A model generated the notes under the pieces. It saw only the letters and a list, made by a program, of their open reading frames with translations. It did no database searches and had not been told where the DNA came from. Below are positions 1-7,328 of a DNA stretch of 19,864 bases, piece by piece. Position numbers and translations under genes: made by a program. Source of the stretch: CAYUHJ01 sp964444365 (GTDB lineage Bacteria; Planctomycetota; Planctomycetia; Gemmatales; Gemmataceae); the NCBI GenBank assembly GCA_964444365.1, contig CAYUHJ010000109.1, positions 1-19,864 on the forward strand, in the 5' to 3' direction. Within the stretch, counting starts at the first letter, position 1. Every line of letters begins with the position of its first letter.

Positions 1-5
1 CGGCC

Positions 6-30
6 ACCCTCTCCCCCAAGGGGAGAGGGT
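6..30. repeat. Perfect G/C-run inverted repeat (copy A)
   Basis: Two perfectly complementary 11-bp arms (ACCCTCTCCCC at 6-16 and GGGGAGAGGGT at 20-30) flank a 3-nt loop. It lies just past the stop of the truncated SRPBCC gene. Stem and 3' flank (GGGTCCGGGCGTG) resemble the copies near 2583 and 19823, so this is a dispersed intergenic element. It could act as a transcription-terminating hairpin, but no T-run follows on either strand. Confidence 0.75.
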
Positions 31-49
31 CCGGGCGTGTTTTCCCGAT

Positions 50-157
50 TCAAGCTTTCCCCGCCACCGCCGGCGCGAGCCGGTCCACGTCCGTCAACAC
101 GGCGAACACGGCCGCGGGGGTGGCGGCCATCGGCCTCGTGATCGTGAACCGGGCCAT
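50..157 (-). pseudogene. Truncated SRPBCC-family gene (N-terminal remnant)
   Basis: An ATG at 157 has a GGAG ribosome binding site six bases upstream and opens a frame of only 35 codons ending in TGA at 50-52. The product begins MARFTITRPM and continues AAVFAVLTDVDRLAP. This resembles the first strand and helix of SRPBCC (START/polyketide-cyclase-like) ligand-binding proteins, which normally run to about 140-160 residues. The next bases are an intergenic inverted repeat, and neither other forward frame continues the fold. It starts 33 bp after the FAH-family gene on the same strand, so it was probably the last gene of that unit. A real short peptide is possible but less likely. The family call rests on N-terminal resemblance alone. 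Confidence 0.5.
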
Positions 158-190
158 GCGAAACTCCGGAGCCAGGAAGGCGGAGCCAGC

Positions 191-913
191 CTACGACTTC
201 CCCGGCCGCGCCACAACGCGGTTCCGCAGCGTCCCGAGGCGTTCGACCGTCAGCTCGACCGCGTCGCCGGGCTTCAGCCAGCCGCCGACGGCGTCGGGGG
301 TGAGTTCGAGGATGCACCCGGTGCCGACCGTGCCGGACCCGAGCACGTCGCCGGGGCGGAGTTCCGTGTCGCGGCTGGCGTGGGCGAGGAGTTGCGGCCA
401 GGTCCAGAACATGGACCCGGCGTTCCCGCGGCTGTACTCCTTGTCGTTCACGGTCGCAGTCATTTCGAGGTGCAGTCGGCCGTCGCGGTAGGCATCCTTC
501 AAGTCGGCGAACGGGACGAGGTGCGGGCCGAGGGACGTGGCAAAGTCCTTCGACTTGCTCGGCCCGAGGCCGACGGCCATTTCCGCCCGCTGGAGGTCGC
601 GGGCGGACCAGTCGTTCATCACGCAGAACCCGGCGACGCACGCCATCGCGGAGTCGTCGGCCGGCAGGTTCGCCGCGGCGGTGCCGATCACGCAGGCGAG
701 TTCGAGTTCGTAGTCGAGGGCCTCGCTGCCGAGCGGGGCAAACACCGGGTCGCCGTCGCCGACGACCGCGACGGGGTTGGAGAAGTAGAAGACCGGCACC
801 TCGTACCAGTGCGGGACCATCGCCAGCCCGCGGTGCCCCCGGCACGTCTTGACGTGCTGCTCGAAGGCGTAAAAGTCCCGCAGCGACGCGACCGGCGGGA
901 TGGGCAGGGGCAT
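191..913 (-). CDS. Fumarylacetoacetate hydrolase family protein
   Basis: 240-aa cytoplasmic enzyme of the FAH fold. These metal-dependent enzymes hydrolyse, decarboxylate or isomerise acylpyruvates and 2-oxo acids in aromatic and sugar-acid catabolism. The likely divalent-metal ligands are visible: an acidic strand DYELELA (residues 67-73) with Glu69 and Glu71, then Asp101 in NDWSARDLQ. Conserved lysines lie in GPSKSKDF (117-124), and the family's GSGTVGTGC turn is near residues 192-200. The length fits the compact bacterial type. The ATG at 913 suits the family start. The gene follows the secreted hydrolase by 25 bp on the same strand, so they are probably co-transcribed. The substrate cannot be read from the sequence. 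Confidence 0.93.
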   Translation of the reverse strand: MPLPIPPVASLRDFYAFEQHVKTCRGHRGLAMVPHWYEVPVFYFSNPVAVVGDGDPVFAPLGSEALDYELELACVIGTAAANLPADDSAMACVAGFCVMNDWSARDLQRAEMAVGLGPSKSKDFATSLGPHLVPFADLKDAYRDGRLHLEMTATVNDKEYSRGNAGSMFWTWPQLLAHASRDTELRPGDVLGSGTVGTGCILELTPDAVGGWLKPGDAVELTVERLGTLRNRVVARPGKS

Positions 914-938
914 GGGCTCTCCCGAGTTAGGGCAGGCG

Positions 939-1736
939 TCACGGCTTGGCCGGCGGTTTCGCGTGCTTCAGGACGAAGTCGATGAGTTCCTGGCACTCGA
1001 AGAACGCGGGGGTGACTTCGTGGCGGCCGCCGGGGACGAGCTTGAAGGCGAACGAGCCGCCGGCGGCCTCGTACTTGTCCTTCAGCAGTTTCGTGTTGTC
1101 GTCCAGCGGGACCGGGGCGTCCTTGTCGCCGTGGACGGCGAACAGCGGCACCTTCGCCTTGGCCAGCCCGGCGAGGTTCTCGACCGGGTTGAGGTCCGGC
1201 AGCTTCGCGGGCAGTTCCGCTTCGGTCAAGCCGAAGTCCGCGAGCGTTTCCTTCTTCGAGTGCTTCAGCGGGTAGCTGGCGAGGTTGCAGACGGGGTAAA
1301 TGCCGGCCCACGCCCGGACCTTGTCCGGGTTGCGGACGGCCCAGGCGAGGGTCATGATCCCGCCGCGGCTCTGCCCGAGGAGGATCGGCTTCGCCGAGTA
1401 GCCGCGCTTCACCATCGCGTCGTAGAAGCCCGTGAACCTGGCCGTGCTCGCCGGCGACCCGCGGACCTCGCCCTGGTCGAACCCGGCGACGGCGATGCCG
1501 GCCTTCATGAAGGCGTCGTAGTACGCCTTGTGCCGGACGACGATCACGTCCCCCTTGATGACCGGGGCGTACCAGACCCACGGCTTCCCCTCGGCCGGCT
1601 CCGGGGCGGCGTAGAGGTACGCCTTGCCCCCGTCGAGCTCGAACACGTCCGGCTTCTTCGGCGGGTCCGCGGCCACCGAATCGGGGGCGACGCCCGAGCC
1701 GACGGCCAGCGCGAGTGCGAACAAGAGAGGTCTCAT
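939..1736 (-). CDS. Secreted alpha/beta hydrolase (prolyl oligopeptidase/dienelactone hydrolase-like)
   Basis: 265-aa protein with an N-terminal signal peptide (basic MR, then LLFALALAVGSGVA, likely cut near residues 22-24 at VAA-DP), so export is expected. The body is an alpha/beta hydrolase. The nucleophile elbow is GQSRGG with Ser123. The acid loop is HGDKDAPVP (202-210), where Asp206 is the likely acid, and the catalytic His is His239 in GGRHE. The ATG at 1736 was chosen because the signal peptide starts exactly there; the open frame runs further upstream but is antisense-like and lacks a sensible N-terminus. It lies 35 bp after the Uma2-like gene and 25 bp before the FAH-family gene. It could be an esterase or a peptidase; the substrate is unknown. 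Confidence 0.9.
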   Translation of the reverse strand: MRPLLFALALAVGSGVAPDSVAADPPKKPDVFELDGGKAYLYAAPEPAEGKPWVWYAPVIKGDVIVVRHKAYYDAFMKAGIAVAGFDQGEVRGSPASTARFTGFYDAMVKRGYSAKPILLGQSRGGIMTLAWAVRNPDKVRAWAGIYPVCNLASYPLKHSKKETLADFGLTEAELPAKLPDLNPVENLAGLAKAKVPLFAVHGDKDAPVPLDDNTKLLKDKYEAAGGSFAFKLVPGGRHEVTPAFFECQELIDFVLKHAKPPAKP

Positions 1737-1771
1737 GAGGTCGGCTCCGTCGGGACGGGTGCGGGATCGCG

Positions 1772-2344
1772 TCACTCGAAGACGTCCGCGACGCGGCAGC
1801 GGAAGCCGGGGAGTTCGGGGTCGCCGGACAGGTCCTGGTCGGTGTTGAACAGCACGGGCTTCGCGCCGGGGCGGTGGACGGTGACGGTTTCCTCGTAGGG
1901 GTCCACGATCCACACGAGCGGGACGCCGCAGTCGAGGTACTCTTCGGTCATCACGACGACATCCTGGTGCTTGTCGTGCGGTGACAGCACCTCGACCGCG
2001 AGGACCGGCGGGCCGTCGACGTAGCTGGCCTTTTTGCCCGTGACCGCCGCCTGCTCCGCGGTCGACAGAGCCACGTCGACGCCCACGTTCGTGTCGGGGT
2101 CCTTCCGGATGCGGAAGTACGCCTCGCCGCCGTAGATCTTCCCGCGCGGCTCGGGCCGCGTGCGAAGCCAGTTGTTGAGGAGTGTGCCGACCGTCATCAC
2201 GGTTCGGGAATGGCTCGGGTTCCGCCTGGTCACTTTGGACTCCCGGAGTTCGCCGCGGAATAACCACCGGTCGACCTTCTTGCTGGGCCGCATTGCGAAC
2301 AGTTGGTCGCTGTTCATCACCGCGACCGTCGGCTTGGCGCTCAT
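1772..2344 (-). CDS. Uma2 family (DUF820) restriction-endonuclease-fold protein
   Basis: 190-aa protein of the Uma2/DUF820 family, a PD-(D/E)XK nuclease-like fold that is hugely expanded in planctomycetes and cyanobacteria and has no settled role. Visible landmarks are the N-terminal helix with HSRTVMTVGTLLNNWL (45-60), GEAYFRIRKDPDTNVGVDVAL (73-93, acidic Asp90), AVEVLSP (116-122, Glu118) and EEYLDCGVPLVWIVDPYEETV (134-154). The lysine normally found four residues before the EYL segment appears to be Met132 here, so catalysis is doubtful. The ATG at 2344 is chosen because GGAGG (2352-2356) sits seven bases upstream; a longer frame reading through the intergenic repeat is rejected. It is first in the minus-strand run leading to the hydrolase and FAH genes. 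Confidence 0.9.
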   Translation of the reverse strand: MSAKPTVAVMNSDQLFAMRPSKKVDRWLFRGELRESKVTRRNPSHSRTVMTVGTLLNNWLRTRPEPRGKIYGGEAYFRIRKDPDTNVGVDVALSTAEQAAVTGKKASYVDGPPVLAVEVLSPHDKHQDVVVMTEEYLDCGVPLVWIVDPYEETVTVHRPGAKPVLFNTDQDLSGDPELPGFRCRVADVFE

Positions 2345-2467
2345 CGAAGCCCCTCCTTCGTCTGCGGACAGTTTACCGGATTCCGGATCGCGCGGGTGCG
2401 TGCCGGGGTGAAACCGCGAACGCGGGTTCCTCGTCGAACCCGGGCACGGAGGCGGTTCGAGACCCTC

Positions 2468-2495
2468 GCCCTCCCCCCTCAAGGGGGGACGGGGC
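2468..2495. repeat. Imperfect G/C-run inverted repeat (copy B)
   Basis: Imperfect palindrome GCCCTCCCCCCT / AGGGGGGACGGGGC around a 2-nt loop, with a one-base bulge in the right arm. It lies in the 293-bp gap upstream of the Uma2-like gene and is a diverged member of the family at 6-30, 2583-2607 and 19823-19845. Confidence 0.55.
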
Positions 2496-2582
2496 CAGAA
2501 GTTCAAAATGCGATCAAGTCAGCCCGTGTGCGCTCATTTTTTTCTCCGCGTCGTGCATCCGGTCGCCGGGACTCACTCCCGA

Positions 2583-2607
2583 CCCCTCTCCCCAGCGGGG
2601 AGAGGGG
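2583..2607. repeat. Perfect G/C-run inverted repeat (copy C)
   Basis: Perfect 11-bp arms CCCCTCTCCCC (2583-2593) and GGGGAGAGGGG (2597-2607) with an AGC loop. Read on the minus strand it is followed by GGGTCGGGAGTG, close to the GGGTCGGGGTGG that follows copy D at the other end of the window. It lies about 30 bp beyond the stop of the nucleotidyltransferase gene, so it could end that transcript, though no T-run follows. Confidence 0.75.
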
Positions 2608-2637
2608 AGCAAGAATCGGAAATCCGCGCATTCGGGG

Positions 2638-3864
2638 TCAGGCCCCGTCCGCGGTCAGTGTCGTCACGAACGCGGCCAGGCGGGCGGACGTGCCGAACAG
2701 GAGGTGCGGCCACGGAAGGTTAGGGTCGAGGGCGGAGGCCAGGTCCGCTCGGGCCGGGGCGTCGAGTTCGCTCGCCACCGCCGCGGCCACCCGACGGGTC
2801 AGGGGACCCCGCGGGTCGTCCCGCTCGTCGAGCCAGTCCGCGAGGACCAGCAGCGGGAGCGGGTCCGTCGGGTGCTGGTGGGCGGTCGCCAGCAGGGGCA
2901 CCGCGTCCGCCGGGTAGAGGTCCCCGAGCAGCGGCAGCAGGCGGGTCGTCAGGTCGGCCCACATGTCGACCGGGCCGGACGCCGTCCCCTTCGGGTGGAG
3001 CGCCGCGAACTTCGCCCCGTCCCCGAAAAAGGCGTCGTCGAAGCGCGCCCGGTGGACGGCGAACAGGTTGTCGAAATCCGCCCAGGTCAGCCCGTCGGAC
3101 GCCCCGATGACCAGCATCGCCCGGCGGAACACGTCGGGCCGAAGCCGGGGGTCCGACGCGATCAGGTGGGCGTCGAACAGATCCTTCGCCTCCCCGGTCC
3201 ACCGCACCCGACCGTCCGAACGGGGGAAGCTGCGGACCAGCCAGGAGACTTTCGCCGCCAGCATCGCTTCGGGTGAGTAACAGGGGACGGCGAACGCGGC
3301 CCCGCCCGGGGCGGTCAGCGTCTCGGCCCGGACCCCGAGGTCGGCGGGGGTGTAGGCTCCGGGCGTCGCGAGGTCGAGTTGCAGCCGGCCGCTCGGCGGC
3401 GTGTGCGCGGCCGACTCCCACGCGGCGTAGTACCGCTTCCCCGGCGTGCCGTACACCCACAGGCTCGCCCCGTCCGCGGGCGGGGACTCGTCGTCCGAGA
3501 AGCGGATGCCGACGTCGCCGCCCGGCCGCTGGTAGGCCGCAGACCCCGCCGCGTACCGGCACATCCCCTTCCCCAGGTCGACGCGGGAGACGAACTCCCC
3601 GTACCGGCCGAACCGCCCCTCGATCGCCCCGCGGAAGTCCTCGTCCGCGTAGGGGTTCTCCTCGTCCGGGTCGAACTCGCGCGGCAGGTCCGGGCGGTCG
3701 AAGCACTCCAGGTCGATGTCCGCCGGCGGCCGGGCCGCCGGGCCGTACCAGTGGTGCAGCAACAGGCTGCCGCGGAGGGCGGGGGCGAACCCCTCGTCCC
3801 ACTCGGCGGTCAGCCGGACGACCGCGTACAGGAACTCGTGCAGCACGTCGACGGGCACGGTCAT
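2638..3864 (-). CDS. AbiEii-like nucleotidyltransferase with C-terminal TIGR02996-like domain
   Basis: 408-aa protein. The N-terminal half carries a minimal nucleotidyltransferase signature: RGSLLLHHWYG (31-41), then the acidic pair in ADIDLE (48-53), with a possible third acidic residue in LQLDL (161-165). A helical segment SPEAMLAAKVSWL (197-209) with EAKDLFDAHL (225-234) matches the K...KD.FD pattern of AbiEii/AbiGii-type transferases. Residues about 333-357 (DPLPLLVLADWLDERDDPRG at 334-353) resemble the Gemmata repeat-companion domain TIGR02996, normally found beside repeat proteins. The ATG at 3864 overlaps the upstream stop as ATGA, implying translational coupling. AbiEii toxins nucleotidylate RNA or protein targets with an AbiEi antitoxin; no AbiEi is seen here. 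A housekeeping transferase remains possible. Confidence 0.72.
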   Translation of the reverse strand: MTVPVDVLHEFLYAVVRLTAEWDEGFAPALRGSLLLHHWYGPAARPPADIDLECFDRPDLPREFDPDEENPYADEDFRGAIEGRFGRYGEFVSRVDLGKGMCRYAAGSAAYQRPGGDVGIRFSDDESPPADGASLWVYGTPGKRYYAAWESAAHTPPSGRLQLDLATPGAYTPADLGVRAETLTAPGGAAFAVPCYSPEAMLAAKVSWLVRSFPRSDGRVRWTGEAKDLFDAHLIASDPRLRPDVFRRAMLVIGASDGLTWADFDNLFAVHRARFDDAFFGDGAKFAALHPKGTASGPVDMWADLTTRLLPLLGDLYPADAVPLLATAHQHPTDPLPLLVLADWLDERDDPRGPLTRRVAAAVASELDAPARADLASALDPNLPWPHLLFGTSARLAAFVTTLTADGA

Positions 3865-4523
3865 CGGGCACCTGCGGGTTCGGGGGTCGGGTCGGGCAGC
3901 CAGCCGGCGTCGAGGTCCAGATTGGTGTCGAAGACGCAGTACTCGGACTCGCACTCCAGGACGGTTTCGCCGAGGGCGTGCAGGTCCGCGAGAAGGGCGG
4001 CCAGTCGTTCGCCCGCGGTCGCCGCGCCAATCTGATACCCGCGGAGGGTGACGAACCGCTCCTCGCAGTCGCCGGCCTCGCGGAAGGCGTTGCGGGACAG
4101 GTGCGCCCCGTGGCGGGCACACGCGGCCGCCAGCGCGGTCCGGTCGGCTCCGGTCACCCGCCGCAGCTTGACGTGGTGCTCGAAGTAGTTCGCGGACCCG
4201 GCGGCATCCGCGTCGGTCGCGGGCACGTCTTCGTTCGCGGGGTCAACCTCGATTTTGAGCCGGGTGACGGGGACGCCCGCCGCGGTCAGGTCGGCGGCGA
4301 GCCGTTCGGCTTCCGCCCGGACCGCCGGAAGGGTGGTGTTCGCCCGCCGCCACGTCGCCATCGGCTGGTCGGGGGTCGCGCCGCGGTCGAGCACGATCCG
4401 GACGCACTTCGCGCCGCGGTGACGGCACCACGCCCGGAACCGCGCGTCGGCGTCCGGCTCTTCGGCGCGGACGGTCAGGTGGACCTCGAAGTGGCCGCGG
4501 AAGTCTGGCACGGGAACGCCCAC
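3861..4523 (-). CDS. Hypothetical protein built of two similar halves
   Basis: 220-aa soluble protein that I cannot assign to a named family. It appears internally duplicated. Half one opens with HFEVHLTVR (about 11-19) and contains a CRHRGAK segment. Half two opens with YFEHHVKLRR (about 113-122) and contains a CARHGAH segment. Each half then has an RFVTL- or QPMAT-type strand, a helix with LAADL or LALLADL, and a closing strand (VTRLKIEV and TVLECESEY). There are no membrane segments or signal peptide. The start used is GTG at 4523; a second in-frame GTG at 4511 is equally defensible and neither has a clear ribosome binding site. Its stop overlaps the start of the nucleotidyltransferase gene by four bases, so the two products probably act together. 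Confidence 0.7.
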   Translation of the reverse strand: MGVPVPDFRGHFEVHLTVRAEEPDADARFRAWCRHRGAKCVRIVLDRGATPDQPMATWRRANTTLPAVRAEAERLAADLTAAGVPVTRLKIEVDPANEDVPATDADAAGSANYFEHHVKLRRVTGADRTALAAACARHGAHLSRNAFREAGDCEERFVTLRGYQIGAATAGERLAALLADLHALGETVLECESEYCVFDTNLDLDAGWLPDPTPEPAGAR

Positions 4524-4545
4524 CCTGGGAAGCGGATGGTGGAGT

Positions 4546-7221
4546 TTACCCCGGGTCCGGCCGGTCCGCGAGGACGGTAGCGGGGCGGTCGGCCCGCAGC
4601 AGGATGCCCGTGAGGACGAGGGCGACGGCGATCAACCCGCCGCCGACGAGGACGCCTTTCCCCCAGTTCGGGACGTAGCGGACGGCGAGTTCCTTCGCGG
4701 GCCGGTCGAGCGGGACGCGGATGCGGTTCCACTCGTCCGGGACGGCGTCGACCGGCCGGCCGTCGAGTTCCGCCCGGATCTGCGGGTACCAGAGGAAGTT
4801 CGCGGTCACGGCGTCGCCGGCCGGGACGCCGGACACGTCGATCTTGAGCCCGAACCCGCCGGCGGTCATGGGCAGCGGGTCGGCCGGCTTCCCGGCCGCG
4901 AACGCCAGCGGGGCGGCCCCCGGCACCCGGTAGACCCGCACCCCGTCCCCGACGGTCGGCGGCGGGAGCAGCGGCAGCAGCTTCATCCCGACCCGCCCGT
5001 TCGGGACGTGGTCCGGCCAGGGCATCTCGATCCGCGAGTTCGCCGGGGTCGGGTCGGTGGCGACGATCACCCACCCCACCCCGTAGGCCCGGGCCGCCGG
5101 CAGCGGGTCGGTCAGCAGCCGCTCGTAGGCCGTCAGGTAGGTCGCGTTCTCGCTGATCGGGACGTACCCGTCGACGGTCGGCAGCCGGTAAACCACGTTG
5201 AGGTCCTGGCCCAGGCCGTGGGCGTGGAGGGGGTCGCGGGATTGGCGGCTGGCTACCGTCAAGAACCGGGTCCGGAACGCGCCGGTGTCGGCCGCCAGCG
5301 GTTCGAGGACGGGCGGGAGCGGCGGGTAGGGCGGGTATGTGTAGGCGAAGAACGACGCGGTCGCCATCCACAGGTGATACCCCAGAACCGCCAGGGCGGC
5401 GGCCCCGACGGCCGCCTCCAGTCGGCGGGAGTCGGCCCGCCGGAGCAGCCGGTCGAGAACCAGTCCCCCGGCGACGCACGCGAACAGTGCGAGGAACGGG
5501 AGCATCCGGAAGGGGACGCGGAAGAGCGACTCGACGACCGGGAGGCTGCCGCCCAACTGCCAGACGTAGCCGGCCTCCCCCAGGCTGAGGACGAACGCCG
5601 CCCCCGCAAGAAACAGCCACACCTGCCGCCGCCAGTCCGTTCGGGCGGCGGCGGTCAGCAGGGCGGCCCCCTCGGCCACCGCCAGCCACGCGAACAGTCC
5701 GCCGAAGAACGCGACGTGCCCGGCCCGGTCGCGGTCCATCTGAATCCACCGGCACAGGTCGGCGTCGCGGACCAGGGGGAACGGCAACAGCGCCGCCGGC
5801 ACCATGTTCCCGCACCCCGGGTGGGCGGAGTACCCCCGGCTGACTCCCGACATCATCTGGACCTGTTGGACCAGGTTGGGGGCGGCCAGTCCCGCGCCGA
5901 CCAGCAACGCCGGCCCGAGCAGCACCGCCTGCCGCCCCGGCACCCGACCGGCCGCCCACTGGTACCCGACCCCGAGCAGTAAAAACCCGCACCCGAAGGC
6001 CGCGTTCTGTGTGAACCCGGCGTGGAAGTACCCGCCCACCGCCGCCCCGGTCCCGACGACCCACGCCCACCCGACCCGGCCGGTCGACAGGGCCGCCAGG
6101 GACAGGGCGAGCGCCGGCATCCACACGGCGGTGGCCACGAAGGTGTGCCACGAGCGGCCCATGATCAGGACCGCACCGGCGAACGCGAACGACAGGGCGA
6201 CCAGCACCCCCGGCAGCGGCCCCATGCCCACCCGCCGCGCCAGCAGCCGGGTCAGGCCGTACCCCGCGACGAGGTGCAGGACGGCCGAGACCTCCGCGAA
6301 CAGCAGGTCGTTCCCGAGGCCGTGCCGGGCCACCGCGTAGGCGAGATAGCTCGGCACGTACGTGAACTGCATCATCCCCGTGGAGGCGTGCGCGGACCCG
6401 AGGTGGAGGAACGGGTCGTACTCCGGGACGGCCCCGGCCCAGACCGAGCGGAGCCCGAACACGTAGACGGGCACCTCGGCGACGGCCACGTCGTCCCGCG
6501 TGAAGTAGTACGGCTGGCGGGCCTCCAGGGTGACGAGCCCGCCGGCCAGGAACAGGACGCCGACGGCGTCCCAGCCCCGCCCGCCGGGGGGCGGGGCCGA
6601 CTCCCCGGCGGGGGCGAGCCAGGCCCGCGCCAGGTCGGCGAACCGGGTCCGCCGGGCCGCCGCGAACGCCCCCGCGAGCAGCCCGAGGGCCGCCACCTGC
6701 GCCCCCAGGTCCGCCCCCTGGAGTGCGAGCACCCGGCCGTCCCCCGGCCAGTTCCGGACGGCCGCGTAGGCGGGCACCCGGGAGGTCGGGGCCGGCAGCG
6801 CCGGGGTCAGGTCGACCAGCACCGTCCGGGCGTCCTTCCCCAGGTCCTCCGGCTCGGTCGTCCGGTGCCGCAGGGCGTCCGCCGCCGACACCTCGGCGAC
6901 GCGGTCGCCGTACCGGACCGCCACCCCTCCGACCCGGTCCCACTGGTCCTTCGGCACGACCAGCCGCAGCCCGGTCACCCAGTGCCCGACGACCGTCCAC
7001 CGGCCGGGGTCGTCGACGTCCGCGTCCACCGGCCGCCACTGGGACAGGTTGGAGATGTACAGCGTGGCGTCCGGGGGCGGCCCGCCGGGGGCGGGGGTGA
7101 CGGCCACCACGACCGGCTCCCACACGTTCCCGCCCCGGGAAAGCTGGAACGCCTTGCCGTACGCCATCAGCGCCAGCACCAGCCCCACGACCAGCCCCAC
7201 CGTCCGGGTTCCGGAACGCAT
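4546..7221 (-). CDS. YfhO-like multi-pass membrane protein (putative GT-C glycosyltransferase)
   Basis: 891-aa integral membrane protein with roughly a dozen predicted hydrophobic segments, the first at residues 7-22. A large extracytoplasmic region follows (about 25-170), then a membrane core with QPYYFTRDD (236-244) and EYDPFLHLG (267-275), resembling acidic loops of GT-C enzymes. The C-terminal part (about 610-860) is a soluble beta-rich region ending in NWGKGVLVGGGLIAVALVL, a last membrane helix. This layout matches the YfhO family, which is linked to modification of teichoic acids and surface glycans using lipid-linked sugars. The ATG at 7221 is preceded by purine-rich AGGAAAAAAGGG. It diverges from the rfbF-like gene, so a role in the same glycan is plausible but not shown. 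Confidence 0.78.
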   Translation of the reverse strand: MRSGTRTVGLVVGLVLALMAYGKAFQLSRGGNVWEPVVVAVTPAPGGPPPDATLYISNLSQWRPVDADVDDPGRWTVVGHWVTGLRLVVPKDQWDRVGGVAVRYGDRVAEVSAADALRHRTTEPEDLGKDARTVLVDLTPALPAPTSRVPAYAAVRNWPGDGRVLALQGADLGAQVAALGLLAGAFAAARRTRFADLARAWLAPAGESAPPPGGRGWDAVGVLFLAGGLVTLEARQPYYFTRDDVAVAEVPVYVFGLRSVWAGAVPEYDPFLHLGSAHASTGMMQFTYVPSYLAYAVARHGLGNDLLFAEVSAVLHLVAGYGLTRLLARRVGMGPLPGVLVALSFAFAGAVLIMGRSWHTFVATAVWMPALALSLAALSTGRVGWAWVVGTGAAVGGYFHAGFTQNAAFGCGFLLLGVGYQWAAGRVPGRQAVLLGPALLVGAGLAAPNLVQQVQMMSGVSRGYSAHPGCGNMVPAALLPFPLVRDADLCRWIQMDRDRAGHVAFFGGLFAWLAVAEGAALLTAAARTDWRRQVWLFLAGAAFVLSLGEAGYVWQLGGSLPVVESLFRVPFRMLPFLALFACVAGGLVLDRLLRRADSRRLEAAVGAAALAVLGYHLWMATASFFAYTYPPYPPLPPVLEPLAADTGAFRTRFLTVASRQSRDPLHAHGLGQDLNVVYRLPTVDGYVPISENATYLTAYERLLTDPLPAARAYGVGWVIVATDPTPANSRIEMPWPDHVPNGRVGMKLLPLLPPPTVGDGVRVYRVPGAAPLAFAAGKPADPLPMTAGGFGLKIDVSGVPAGDAVTANFLWYPQIRAELDGRPVDAVPDEWNRIRVPLDRPAKELAVRYVPNWGKGVLVGGGLIAVALVLTGILLRADRPATVLADRPDPG

Positions 7222-7272
7222 CGGATTCGCCCTTTTTTCCTGTGCCCTTCGGGTCCGCCGCGAGATCGGTAA

Positions 7273-7280
7273 GTTATAGT
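7273..7280. promoter_or_regulatory. Overlapping -10-like elements between divergent genes
   Basis: The AT-rich island GTTATAGT in a very GC-rich 107-bp divergent gap reads TATAGT on the plus strand (7275-7280, toward rfbF) and TATAAC on the minus strand (7278-7273, toward the YfhO-like gene). No convincing -35 element was found for either direction, so this is only a candidate bidirectional promoter core. Confidence 0.3.
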
Positions 7281-7328
7281 ACGGTGGCGGCGGCGGGGCG
7301 GGGGTTCGTGTGGGTTCGGGAGACCGCG

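Noticed and set aside
2423..2442. Inverted repeat CGGGTTC-6-GAACCCG, with nearby GGTTCGA resembling a tRNA T-arm
   Set aside because: No matching acceptor, D or anticodon stems could be found around it. The 7-bp stem is not unusual for this base composition.
2534..2542. Run of seven T residues as an intrinsic terminator tail
   Set aside because: No stable hairpin immediately precedes it on the plus strand, and no plus-strand gene lies upstream to need it.
4475..7123. An 882-codon minus-strand frame antiphase to the YfhO-like gene
   Set aside because: The translation is almost all Arg, Gly, Pro and Ala without hydrophobic segments or motifs, typical of GC-rich shadow frames. The 4546-7221 frame has clear membrane helices.
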